A stretch of DNA of 64,000 bases, taken from contig NZ_JAJAEL010000005.1 of NCBI RefSeq assembly GCF_020447205.1, positions 62,001 to 126,000 of the forward strand. The letters are read 5' to 3'. The first letter of the stretch is position 1, and every line of letters starts with the position of its first letter. Under the pieces are notes generated by a model. The model was not told the origin of the DNA. It was given only the letters and a program-made list of their open reading frames with translations, and ran no database searches. Positions 32,127 to 41,344 of the stretch are shown in pieces. The position numbers and the translations under genes were made by a program. This stretch comes from Thalassolituus alkanivorans (GTDB lineage: Bacteria > Pseudomonadota > Gammaproteobacteria > Pseudomonadales > Oceanobacteraceae).

Positions 32127-33845
32127 ATGACCCATCAGGAAGAACAGAAATTTCTCAACGAGCTGGAAAAGAAGCTCTGGACCGCCGCCGACAAGCTGCG
32201 CTCCACCCTCGATGCCGCCCAATACAAACACGCCGTACTTGGCATCATCTTCCTTAAATATGTATCCGATGCTTTCGACACCCGGCGCAACGAACTCAAA
32301 GCCCAGTTTCTGACCCCGGATCACGAATACTTCCTTAATCCCGACGACTTTGGCGGTGCGGAAAACCCTGAATATGCCGAAGAAGTGGCCATCGAGCTGG
32401 AACAGCGCGACTACTACCAGGAAGCCAATGTCTTCTGGGTGCCACAGGAAGCACGCTGGCATTTCCTGCAGGACAACAACAAAACCGTCATCGGTGGCGA
32501 GCTGGATGTCGATGGTAAACGCATCCGCAGCGTCGGCATGCTCATCGACAACGCGCTGGAAGCCATCGAACGCGACAACCCCAAACTCAAAGGTGTACTC
32601 AACAAGCGCTACACCCAATTACAGATCGACCAGGCCAAACTGGCCGAACTCATCGACTTGATTGCGACTATTCCTTTCACCGGAGCAGGCTTAAACAGCA
32701 AAGATATTCTTGGCCATATCTACGAATACTTTTTAGGTCAGTTCGCCTTGGCCGAAGGCAAAAAGGGCGGTCAGTTCTACACGCCCAAATCCATCGTGTC
32801 GCTCATCGTCGAAATGCTCGAACCCTTTAAAGGCCGCGTGTACGACCCGGCCATGGGTAGCGGCGGATTTTTTGTACAATCCGAAAAATTCATCCGCGAA
32901 CACGCCGGCAAAGTGGGCGATATTTCCATTTACGGGCAGGAATACAACCATACCACCTGGCAGCTGGCCGCCATGAACATGGCCATCCGTGGGCTGGATT
33001 TTAACTTCGGCAAAGAACCCGCCAGCACCTACACCAACGACCAGCACCCCGATTTACGCGCCGATTTTGTTATGGCCAACCCGCCATTCAACATGAAAGA
33101 GTGGGACGCAGGCGTAAGCGACCACGACCCGCGCTGGCAATACGGCCGCCCGCCCAGCGGCAACGCCAACTTCGCCTGGCTGCAACACATGCTCTGGCAT
33201 TTAGCTCCTAACGGCAGCCTTGGCCTGTTACTCGCCAACGGCTCCATGAGCTCCAACACCAACAACGAAGGCGCTATTCGTAAACGCCTTATTGAAGAAG
33301 ATTTGGTGGAGTGCATGGTGGCGCTGCCCGGCCAGTTATTCACCAACACCCAGATACCCGCCTGCATCTGGTTTTTAACCAAAAACAAACAGGCCCGCGT
33401 ATCCGCCTCTGGTCGCCAGTTACGCAAACGCGAAAATGAAGTACTGTTTATTGATGCGCGCAATCTGGGCTATATGAAAGACCGCGTACTGCGCGATTTT
33501 ACGGCGGAGGATATTGCCAGGATTACCGAGACGTTTCATGCGTGGCAGACCGTTGGCTTGCAAGACGCTGGACGGGAGACGGGAGACGCCGAACAGGATA
33601 AGGGCAACGCCTACGCGGATATTCCCGGCTTCTGCAAAGCGGTGAAACTCGATGAAATCCACAAGCACGATTATGTGCTCACACCCGGCCGTTATGTCGG
33701 TGCCGAAGAACAGGAAGACGACGGCGAACCCTTTGCCGACAAAATGGCCCGCTTAACCCAGCAGCTGGGAGAACAGTTTGCCGAAAGCGCCCGCTTGGAA
33801 GCTGAGATTAAAAAGAATCTGGCGGGGTTGGGTTATGGTGAGTAA
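32127..33845 (+). CDS. hsdM: Type I restriction-modification methyltransferase subunit HsdM
   Basis: A 572-residue N6-adenine methyltransferase. The helical N-terminal HsdM_N domain (about 1-130) is followed by the catalytic domain with DPAMGSGGF (about 239-247, SAM site) and ANPPFNM (about 316-322, catalytic NPPF). The C-terminal end joins HsdS. Between about 478 and 500 a low-complexity stretch (QDAGRETGDAEQDKGN) encoded by GGAGACG-type microrepeats interrupts the usual sequence. Its stop overlaps the hsdS start by 11 bases. Confidence 0.95.
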   Translation: MTHQEEQKFLNELEKKLWTAADKLRSTLDAAQYKHAVLGIIFLKYVSDAFDTRRNELKAQFLTPDHEYFLNPDDFGGAENPEYAEEVAIELEQRDYYQEANVFWVPQEARWHFLQDNNKTVIGGELDVDGKRIRSVGMLIDNALEAIERDNPKLKGVLNKRYTQLQIDQAKLAELIDLIATIPFTGAGLNSKDILGHIYEYFLGQFALAEGKKGGQFYTPKSIVSLIVEMLEPFKGRVYDPAMGSGGFFVQSEKFIREHAGKVGDISIYGQEYNHTTWQLAAMNMAIRGLDFNFGKEPASTYTNDQHPDLRADFVMANPPFNMKEWDAGVSDHDPRWQYGRPPSGNANFAWLQHMLWHLAPNGSLGLLLANGSMSSNTNNEGAIRKRLIEEDLVECMVALPGQLFTNTQIPACIWFLTKNKQARVSASGRQLRKRENEVLFIDARNLGYMKDRVLRDFTAEDIARITETFHAWQTVGLQDAGRETGDAEQDKGNAYADIPGFCKAVKLDEIHKHDYVLTPGRYVGAEEQEDDGEPFADKMARLTQQLGEQFAESARLEAEIKKNLAGLGYGE

Positions 33846-35481
33846 GTGGACTCAAGTTCGATTAGATTCAGTTGCCGTACTTAGGAATGGCGCAGGAATA
33901 AAACAGGATTTCTTTAGTGAATCAGGTATTCCTCTGGCGCGTGTTTCTGATTTTACTCAGGATTCAATAGATTTATCCGCGTGTAAAAAAGTAGAATCTA
34001 GTCACGCTGCATGTTGGAAATCTCATGTTTTAAAAGAAGGTAATGTAGTAGTCGCGACAGTGGGCTCGTGGCCCCCTAATTGGACATCTGTTGTTGGCAA
34101 AGTTGTTAGAGTACCCTTTGGAGCATCCGGAGCTCTGCAGAATCAGAATACATGTTGTGTTCTGCCGTTATCCGATTTTCTGAACCAAGAATTTCTATTT
34201 TATCGATTGAAGCTTGAAGATTTTGCATTGTATGCAGCGAACAATGCGGGAGGCAGTGCTAATCAGGCTCGATTACCTATAAAAAAGTTAGGCGAATTTC
34301 AATTCTTGTTACCGTCATTGGTTGAACAAAGACTCATTTCTTCTGTACTTTCAGCTCTTGATCGGAAAGTTGATTTAAACCGCCAGATCAACCAAACCCT
34401 CGAACAAATGGCGCAGGCCATTTTCCAGTCTTGGTTTGTCGATTTCGACCCGGTAAAAGCCAAAATTAGTGCCCGAGAAAACTGGCTGACCCGGCAGGCA
34501 GATCAGGCCCAGCCGCACGCCGATGCGCCGCCATTCGAGGCAGCGGCCAGCGCTGCTCAACCGTTCGCCCAGGTTAGCAATCAGGCCTCCAACCAAGCTG
34601 CTAAAAAGGCCAGTAACGAAACCGCCGCCGACGCCGCGCAATCTCCGGCAGCACAATTCCCGGCAGTGCTATCGCCTGCAGAGCAGGCCGACCTTGAAAT
34701 CTTTATAAACCGCGCTGCTATGTGCGCCATCAGCGGCAAAACCGACGCCGACCTCGACGCCATGCCCGCCGCCGACTACCAGCGCCTGTACCACACCGCC
34801 AGCCTGTTCCCCGACGAGCTGATCGAATCCGAACTCGGTGAAATCCCGAAGGGGTGGGCGATTGGAGCTATCGGAGATATGTTGGAATTCAATCCAAAGC
34901 GATCGCTGAAAAAGGGTTCCTTGGCTCCATATCTCGATATGAAAAATGTTCCGACTTCAGGGCATCTGGCGGATGAGGTTGTTTTTCGGGAAATGGGAAG
35001 TGGCTCTAAATTTATAAACGGTGATACTCTTTTAGCAAGAATAACGCCGTGCCTTGAAAATGGGAAAACTGCTTTTGTGGACTTCCTGAATGACGATGAA
35101 GTTGGCTGGGGCTCGACTGAGTTTATCGTGATTAGGCCGAAAGATGGGTATCCGTACTCACTAGGTTATCTTCTAGCCAGAGACTCTAACTTTCGGCAAG
35201 TTGCAATTCAATCAATGACAGGAACAAGTGGTCGACAAAGGGCTGATGCAAAGGCATTGGCTGAAAAAAACTGGGTCGTTTATCCCAAAGCTCTGATGAT
35301 GGAGTTTGGTGCCTTTTCTGAAAGCTATTTACAGTTAGCTAAAAGGAATGGTGATCAAATCTCTACATTAACGCATTTACGTAATTCACTCCTTCCTAAG
35401 CTCCTCTCCGGCGAACTCGATATTTCTGCCTTAACTGATCTGGCGGATCACGCCGCCGAACCCGGTGCCACCCATGTATAA
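33835..35481 (+). CDS. hsdS: Type I restriction-modification specificity subunit HsdS
   Basis: A 548-residue specificity subunit with two target-recognition domains (about 1-185 and 335-510) and two conserved helical spacers ending in NQTLEQMAQAIFQSWFVDFDPVKAK and LRNSLLPKLLSGELD. Between the first spacer and ESELGEIPKGW lies an Ala/Gln/Pro-rich linker of about 60 residues, followed by CAISGKTDADLDAMPAADYQ. Both recognition domains are visibly AT-richer than the spacers, as expected where specificity modules are exchanged. The start at 33835 overlaps hsdM. Confidence 0.94.
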   Translation: MVSKWTQVRLDSVAVLRNGAGIKQDFFSESGIPLARVSDFTQDSIDLSACKKVESSHAACWKSHVLKEGNVVVATVGSWPPNWTSVVGKVVRVPFGASGALQNQNTCCVLPLSDFLNQEFLFYRLKLEDFALYAANNAGGSANQARLPIKKLGEFQFLLPSLVEQRLISSVLSALDRKVDLNRQINQTLEQMAQAIFQSWFVDFDPVKAKISARENWLTRQADQAQPHADAPPFEAAASAAQPFAQVSNQASNQAAKKASNETAADAAQSPAAQFPAVLSPAEQADLEIFINRAAMCAISGKTDADLDAMPAADYQRLYHTASLFPDELIESELGEIPKGWAIGAIGDMLEFNPKRSLKKGSLAPYLDMKNVPTSGHLADEVVFREMGSGSKFINGDTLLARITPCLENGKTAFVDFLNDDEVGWGSTEFIVIRPKDGYPYSLGYLLARDSNFRQVAIQSMTGTSGRQRADAKALAEKNWVVYPKALMMEFGAFSESYLQLAKRNGDQISTLTHLRNSLLPKLLSGELDISALTDLADHAAEPGATHV

Positions 35482-36604
35482 AATCGACCGCAGTCAGAAC
35501 CGTATTCAGCCTTTGCAGCCACGCAAGTTCAGTGAACTGAACTTTACCGAGCGCCATCATCTGCAGGAGTGGCTGGCTAATGCGCCTGAGGCGCTGGGCG
35601 AAGAGCTGTTGATTATCCAGAAGGAGTTTGACGGCTTTGATGATACGCGCGAGCGTTTAGATCTGCTGGCTCTGGATAAAGACGGCAATCTGGTGATTAT
35701 CGAAAATAAACTCGACGACACCGGTCGCGATGTGGTGTGGCAAACGCTGAAATACGCGTCGTATTGCTCCAGTTTAAGTAAGCTACAGATCATCGAGATT
35801 TATCAGCGCTATTTAAACCGCTATGAGGGCGGTGGTGATGCCAGCAGCCTGCTGTGTGAGTTCTTCGGTGTGGAAGATATGGAGGAACTCAAACTCAATA
35901 AGGGCAACAGTCAGCGCCTGATGATGGTGGCGGCGAATTTCCGCAAAGAAGTGACCAGCACCGCGTTATGGCTGCTGGGCTACGGTATTCAGGTGCAGTG
36001 TTTTAAAACCACGCCGTTCAGCGATGGCAACGAGCTGTATTTAAACATCGAACAGATTATCCCCACGCCGGAAGCCAAAGAACTGATGATTGGTATCTCG
36101 GCTAAAGAAGCCGAAGAGAAAAATACCGATACCGAAGTCAAGCAGCGGCATAAAGTGCGCACGGCCTTCTGGGAGCAGGCGCTGGAAGCCTTCCGCCACA
36201 GCGACTGCGCCTTGTATAACAATATCAGCCCTGGGCGGGACCACTGGCTCAGTGCCGGTTCCGGGATTTCCGGTGTGGTGTACAACATTATCTTCGCCCA
36301 GAAAGAAGCCCGTATAGAACTCTGGCTGGCCCGCACACCGGCAGAAGATAACAAAGCCCTGTTTGATATTCTGGCAGAGCAAAAAGCGGCACTGGAAACA
36401 GCCTTTGGTCAGCCGTTTAACTGGCAGCGGCTGGATGGCAAAAAATCCAGCCGGATATCGGTTGCCCAGAGCTTCGATGGCTACAACCCGGACAGCTGGC
36501 CTGCTATGAGTCAATGGCTGGTGGATAAGATGAGCCGCTTTGAACAGGTTATCAAACAACCATTGATCGATGCCTGGATTCAGGTGAAGAATAATAATCA
36601 GTAA
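35474..36604 (+). CDS. PD-(D/E)XK-type nuclease-fold protein with DUF4268
   Basis: A 376-residue protein. In the N-terminal half, ERLDLLALDKDGNLVIIENK (about 60-79) has the D-(x)n-ExK arrangement of PD-(D/E)XK nucleases of the NucS/DUF91 kind. The C-terminal half (about 215-370) matches DUF4268: RTAFWEQALEAF, GVVYNIIFAQKEARIELWLAR and the final DKMSRFEQVI. It starts inside the end of hsdS (8-base overlap); an in-frame GTG at 35465 is possible. Such proteins ride in restriction islands, perhaps as extra nucleases or immune effectors. Activity is not shown. Confidence 0.8.
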   Translation: MYKIDRSQNRIQPLQPRKFSELNFTERHHLQEWLANAPEALGEELLIIQKEFDGFDDTRERLDLLALDKDGNLVIIENKLDDTGRDVVWQTLKYASYCSSLSKLQIIEIYQRYLNRYEGGGDASSLLCEFFGVEDMEELKLNKGNSQRLMMVAANFRKEVTSTALWLLGYGIQVQCFKTTPFSDGNELYLNIEQIIPTPEAKELMIGISAKEAEEKNTDTEVKQRHKVRTAFWEQALEAFRHSDCALYNNISPGRDHWLSAGSGISGVVYNIIFAQKEARIELWLARTPAEDNKALFDILAEQKAALETAFGQPFNWQRLDGKKSSRISVAQSFDGYNPDSWPAMSQWLVDKMSRFEQVIKQPLIDAWIQVKNNNQ

Positions 36605-36617
36605 GGGAGGATTGATT

Positions 36618-37145
36618 GTGTTTGAAGAAGAGTTTGAAGTTTTTAATCGGCGTTTTCACGAGTACTGTGCCAGACGCGAGGCAGTTAGGCCTTTTTCCGG
36701 TTTCAGGAGTTACATCTTTAGTAATCAGAGCCGTTTCAATCAAGAGATTTCAAGGCTGACGGTAGAGTTAAGCAACATAGAACGGGACACCACTGTTCTG
36801 GTCGCCGCGGATATTCTTGAGCGCCAGATATCCGGCGATGCAATCGCATCGTATCAGAAAGGGCTGGCTGCCCAGCCAGGGTATTCCAATGTTCGCGCAA
36901 GTTTTATTGCAGGTGTTTCAGGGATGACAGGCTTATTTTTTGGTTTATTTACATCAAAGATTTCGGAAGATCTGGGCGGTTGGCAAATGTCTTTGGTTGG
37001 CATTTTTGGCATTTTAACGCTGATGTTTTTTATTTATAAATTGAATGATGAATTAGCTAAAAGAGCTCATGTCGCAGCCTGTGCTCAGACGTTCAGCAAC
37101 ATATTGGACAGGTCAGTTGTTGAAAGCAGGTCGTCGACAATATAG
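36618..37145 (+). CDS. Two-helix membrane protein in the RM operon, unknown function
   Basis: A 175-residue protein starting with GTG at 36618, 7 bases after GGGAGG. Residues about 1-90 are charged and helical, probably coiled. Two membrane helices follow near 95-114 (RASFIAGVSGMTGLFFGLF) and 122-142 (MSLVGIFGILTLMFFIYKL), separated by a short hydrophilic loop, with a cytoplasmic helix at the end. No family recognised. A cytoplasmic sensor plus a membrane hairpin is the plan of several abortive-infection effectors, but this is only analogy. It is AT-richer than its neighbours. Confidence 0.75.
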   Translation: MFEEEFEVFNRRFHEYCARREAVRPFSGFRSYIFSNQSRFNQEISRLTVELSNIERDTTVLVAADILERQISGDAIASYQKGLAAQPGYSNVRASFIAGVSGMTGLFFGLFTSKISEDLGGWQMSLVGIFGILTLMFFIYKLNDELAKRAHVAACAQTFSNILDRSVVESRSSTI

Positions 37146-37241
37146 AGGCTCTGATATTAACCTGTCAGCGATTAACCAATTTCGAAGAGTGCAGCACTGT
37201 AAGAACGTAAAGCGTTTTCATATTGCAAGGAGTGCGGAAGT

Positions 37242-40200
37242 TTGATCACCGAAGACCAACTGGAGCAGCTGTGCATCGACTGGTTTAAAGAAGCCGGCTA
37301 CCAATACGCCTATGGACTGGACATTGCGCCGGATGGCGACACGCCGGAAAGGCGCGATTACCGCGGCGTGGTGCTGGAAGGGCGTTTATTGCAGCAGTTG
37401 CAGCGCATTAATCCGCACATTCCGCTGGCAACGCTGGAACAAGTAGTCGCGCAGGTGGCCAAGCCCGACAGCCCGGTGCTGATTAACGCCAATAAAACCT
37501 TTCATCAGTGGTTGCTGGAAGGCGTTAAGGTGGAATACCGCGACAATGGCGAAGAAAAGCACGATTACGCCCGCCTGATCGACTTTGTCAGTGTGCAAAA
37601 CAACCAGTTTCTGGTGGTCAACCAGTTTTCCATTACCGGCAGCAAAGGTCTGCGTCGCCCGGATGTGGTGGTGTTTATTAACGGCCTGCCGCTGGCCGTC
37701 ATTGAGCTGAAGAACCCGGCGGATAACCACGCCGATATTTTAAAAGCCTACGATCAGCTGCAAACCTATAAAGATGAAATTCCCGATCTGTTTGTTTTTA
37801 ACGAAGCGCTGGTCATTTCCGATGGCTGGGATGCCCGTATAGGCACCCTTACTGCCAGCCGCGAGCGTTTTATGATCTGGCGTACGGTAAAAGACGAAAG
37901 CGATAAGCCCGCGTGGGAATACCAGCTGGAAACCCTGGTGAAGGGCTTTTTTAACCCGGAACTGCTGTTGGATTATCTGCGTTTTTTCCAGCTGTTCGAG
38001 CAGTCCGGTGACCGCACCATTAAAAAAATGGCCGGCTACCATCAGTTTCATGCGGTGCGGGCAGCGGTGCAGGCAACTTTAATCGCCGCCAACAAGCGCG
38101 CACAGGTATCGGAAGAGCGTGCCGATTATCATAAGAGGGTTGAGCCGGGTTCCGGTAAAGCGGGGGTGGTGTGGCATACGCAAGGCAGTGGTAAGTCGAT
38201 TTCTATGGTGTGTTACGCGGCTAAATTGCTGGCGCAACCGGAAATGAATAATCCAACGCTGGTGGTGGTTACTGACCGCAATGATCTGGACGGCCAGTTA
38301 TTCAATACCTTCAGCATGGCCGCAGATATCCTGAAACAAACCCCGGTGCAGGCCGACAGCCGCGATACACTGCGGGATATTCTTTCCAGCCGTCAGGCCG
38401 GTGGTATTGTGTTTACCACCATCCAGAAATTTGCTCTGTTGGGCGAGGAAAATACTCACCCGGTGCTCAGCAGCCGCCATAACATTGTGGTGATCAGCGA
38501 CGAAGCGCACCGCAGCCAATATGGCGATAAAGCCAAATTCAATGAGAAGTCCGGCCAGTTTACCTATGGCTATTCCAAGCACCTGCGCGATGCGCTGCCG
38601 CTGGCGTCCTTTATTGGTTTTACCGGCACGCCGATCGACAGCGCCGATAAAGATACCCGCGCCGTGTTTGGCGACTATGTGTCGGTGTACGACATTCAGG
38701 ATGCGGTGGAAGACGGCGCGACGGTGCCTATTTATTACGAATCGCGCCTTGCCAGGCTGGATATTAACCAGCAGGACATTGAGCAGCTGAACGCCGAAGT
38801 CGATGAAGTGCTGGAAGACGCCGGTGACGATGACGAAGGCACGGCATTACGGGAGAAAACCAAATCCAAATGGGCGGCGCTGGAAAAGCTGGTAGGCAGT
38901 AAGCCCAGAGTCGAACAGATAGCTGCTGATCTGGTGCAGCACTTTGAAACCCGCACGGCCAGCATGCCAGGCAAGGGCATGATAGTGGCCATGAGCCGTG
39001 AAATCTGTGTTGATTTATACGATGCCATCGTAGCGTTAAAGCCAGAGTGGCACGGCGCTCCATTAGGTGAACTAGCAGATCCGCATAAAGGCGCGATTAA
39101 AATTGTGATGACGGGTTCCGCTGCCGATAAAGCCAAGCTGCAACCCCATATCTACAGCAAAGACATTAAAAAGCTGTTTGAAAAACGCTTTAAAGACGTC
39201 AACGACCCGCTGCAACTGGTGATTGTGCGCGATATGTGGCTGACCGGCTTCGACGCCCCCAACTGCCACACTATGTATATCGATAAGCCGATGAAAGGCC
39301 ACAACCTGATGCAGGCCATTGCCCGGGTAAACCGCGTGTTCAAAGACAAGCCGGGCGGTCTGGTGGTGGACTACATTGGCATTGCCAACGAGTTAAAGCA
39401 GGCACTGAAGACCTATACCGACTCAAAGGGGCGTGGCAAGCCGACGGTCGATACCGCAGAGGCCTTTTCCGTTTTTCTGGAAGAACTGGATAAGCTGCAT
39501 GGCCTGATGCACGGCTTTGATTATTCCCGTTTCCATGAAGGTGGCACGGTTGCTCTGCGTTTATTGCCCGGTGTGATTGGCCATCTGGCCGGTCTGGTCG
39601 GCCCGGATAATAAGCTGGATGGTAAGCGGCGTTTCTTTGATGTGATGGCGCGCCTGAGTAAAGCCTTTGCGTTATGCAGTACGTTAGACGAAGCCTTGTC
39701 TTATAAAGCCGAAGTGGCTTTCTTTGCCGCCGTCAAAAAAGCCTGGATGAAAAACGCCAGTGTTGACCGGCGCATGAATGACGATGAGACAAATTCAGCG
39801 CTCAGGCAGATTATCGATAATGCCATTATTGCCGACGGCGTCGATGATATTTTCGCCATGGTTGGACTGGATAAGCCGAATATCGGCTTATTATCACCGG
39901 AGTTTCTGGAAGATGTTGCCCAGCTGGAGCAAAAAAACCTCGCCGTCGAGCTGTTGGAAAAACTGCTGAAAGACGAAGTTAAAGCCAGAATGCGTACGGA
40001 TAAGGTGTCGGAGAAGAAATACTCCGACCGGATTATGGAAACCCTGCGTAAGTACCATAACCGCGCTATCGAAACCGCTCAGGTGATCGAAGAACTGATT
40101 AATATGGCACGAGATATGGCAGTCGATGCTGAATTAGCAGAGAAGTCCGGGCTTAATGCGGATGAAATCGCGTTCTACCGCGCGCTGATTCAGAACGAAG

Positions 40201-40436
40201 CTGCCGTGCGTGAGCTGGGTGACAACAATCTGCGTGAACTGGCTAAATTTGTAACGGCAGAGCTGCGTAAATCGGTGACGGTAGACTGGTATGAGCGTGA
40301 AAGCGTACGTGCCCGGCTGCGTAATCTTGTTCGTCGCGCTCTGCGCCGCTGGAAATACCCGCCGGATAAATCCGACGAAGCGGTTGATCTGTGCTTGCAG
40401 CAGGCCGAAGCGCTGGCGGAAGAGTGGGCGGTTTGA
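37242..40436 (+). CDS. hsdR: Type I restriction endonuclease subunit HsdR
   Basis: A 1064-residue motor and nuclease subunit. The nuclease domain contains RPDVVVFINGLPLAVIELK (about 137-155, PD...ExK). Helicase motor: HTQGSGKSISM (Walker A, about 309-319), ISDEAHRSQYG (about 417-427), GFTGTPI, and motif VI around MQAIARVNRVF. The C-terminal helical part contacts HsdM. The start is TTG at 37242 with AAGGAG 9 bases upstream. It completes hsdM and hsdS, with two extra genes between. Confidence 0.95.
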   Translation: MITEDQLEQLCIDWFKEAGYQYAYGLDIAPDGDTPERRDYRGVVLEGRLLQQLQRINPHIPLATLEQVVAQVAKPDSPVLINANKTFHQWLLEGVKVEYRDNGEEKHDYARLIDFVSVQNNQFLVVNQFSITGSKGLRRPDVVVFINGLPLAVIELKNPADNHADILKAYDQLQTYKDEIPDLFVFNEALVISDGWDARIGTLTASRERFMIWRTVKDESDKPAWEYQLETLVKGFFNPELLLDYLRFFQLFEQSGDRTIKKMAGYHQFHAVRAAVQATLIAANKRAQVSEERADYHKRVEPGSGKAGVVWHTQGSGKSISMVCYAAKLLAQPEMNNPTLVVVTDRNDLDGQLFNTFSMAADILKQTPVQADSRDTLRDILSSRQAGGIVFTTIQKFALLGEENTHPVLSSRHNIVVISDEAHRSQYGDKAKFNEKSGQFTYGYSKHLRDALPLASFIGFTGTPIDSADKDTRAVFGDYVSVYDIQDAVEDGATVPIYYESRLARLDINQQDIEQLNAEVDEVLEDAGDDDEGTALREKTKSKWAALEKLVGSKPRVEQIAADLVQHFETRTASMPGKGMIVAMSREICVDLYDAIVALKPEWHGAPLGELADPHKGAIKIVMTGSAADKAKLQPHIYSKDIKKLFEKRFKDVNDPLQLVIVRDMWLTGFDAPNCHTMYIDKPMKGHNLMQAIARVNRVFKDKPGGLVVDYIGIANELKQALKTYTDSKGRGKPTVDTAEAFSVFLEELDKLHGLMHGFDYSRFHEGGTVALRLLPGVIGHLAGLVGPDNKLDGKRRFFDVMARLSKAFALCSTLDEALSYKAEVAFFAAVKKAWMKNASVDRRMNDDETNSALRQIIDNAIIADGVDDIFAMVGLDKPNIGLLSPEFLEDVAQLEQKNLAVELLEKLLKDEVKARMRTDKVSEKKYSDRIMETLRKYHNRAIETAQVIEELINMARDMAVDAELAEKSGLNADEIAFYRALIQNEAAVRELGDNNLRELAKFVTAELRKSVTVDWYERESVRARLRNLVRRALRRWKYPPDKSDEAVDLCLQQAEALAEEWAV

Positions 40437-40483
40437 TACTGATAGGTATCAGGAAATAAATTCAAAATGTACAGGGATATGAG

Positions 40484-41344
40484 ATGAAGTCTGGCATAAA
40501 TAGCCTTGGTAATAACTCATCAGAAAGAGAAAAGAAACCGGCCAAGCCATATTTTGATGAAGCAGGGTATTTGATCAGAGAGTTGGAAATCTCCTTAACA
40601 AACGTTTGTAATTTGACTTGCGTAGGATGTGGATTTGCTGTTCCAAATCAGGCATTACCATTCGACAGTCAAGGTGTTCGTCATCATTTGAATTCTTTGG
40701 AAATTTTAGGTGCTGCGGGGGTTCGTGTTAAGCGTATTGTACTTGTCGGTGGGGAAGCCGCTTTAGTTGAAGGACTTGCTGAATTCATCCTTCAGCTAAG
40801 AAAGATTAATGTATGCGACGAAATTGAGCTTGTTACTAATGGTTTATACCCTAGAGGCATAAATGCGAATGTTCTAAAAGAACTGGATCGCTTTGTCGTC
40901 AGTGATTATGTATATGACGATGAGTTCGAGGGACTTTGGCTTCATTATTTAAAATTATCTGGTTTTGAAGGTGAGTGCTATTTTAGGCGCAAAGATTTCT
41001 GGGATGATCTTATGGGAGATAGATCAAATGATCCTGTTGTTGTAGAGCAGCACTGGAAAACCTGCTTTTACCGGAGCTATGACGTAACCCTTGAGCGAGG
41101 TCGGCTTTTCTCCTGCTCAAGGATTGCAAAGAAGTTGCAGGATCATCAGGGGTTGTTGTTGACTGGTTATCTCAGCGCGGAAGATGTTCGCTCCTACCTG
41201 ATGTCGGTTAAACCAAAAGAGTCTTGTTATTCGTGTCCGACTGTTGGGGCTTCTTCAAATATACCGGTTGCTGTACAACTGGACTCTGATATTGACAAAA
41301 TTCTGGTTAAGGCGAAGAAGTATCTGAGGTTGCAAGTATTATGA
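40484..41344 (+). CDS. Radical SAM enzyme with C-terminal cysteine region
   Basis: A 286-residue radical SAM protein. The cluster motif CxxxCxxC occupies C42, C46 and C49 (SLTNVCNLTCVGCGFA); GGE at 89-91 is the SAM-binding segment. Further cysteines at 165, 194, 211, 248 and 251 (including SCYSCP) could bind an auxiliary cluster as in SPASM/twitch enzymes. It lies 47 bases after hsdR and overlaps the next gene by 4 bases (ATGA), so the two products probably act together. The region is markedly AT-rich. The substrate is unknown; a link to uracil or another nucleobase is inferred from the partner. Confidence 0.85.
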   Translation: MKSGINSLGNNSSEREKKPAKPYFDEAGYLIRELEISLTNVCNLTCVGCGFAVPNQALPFDSQGVRHHLNSLEILGAAGVRVKRIVLVGGEAALVEGLAEFILQLRKINVCDEIELVTNGLYPRGINANVLKELDRFVVSDYVYDDEFEGLWLHYLKLSGFEGECYFRRKDFWDDLMGDRSNDPVVVEQHWKTCFYRSYDVTLERGRLFSCSRIAKKLQDHQGLLLTGYLSAEDVRSYLMSVKPKESCYSCPTVGASSNIPVAVQLDSDIDKILVKAKKYLRLQVL

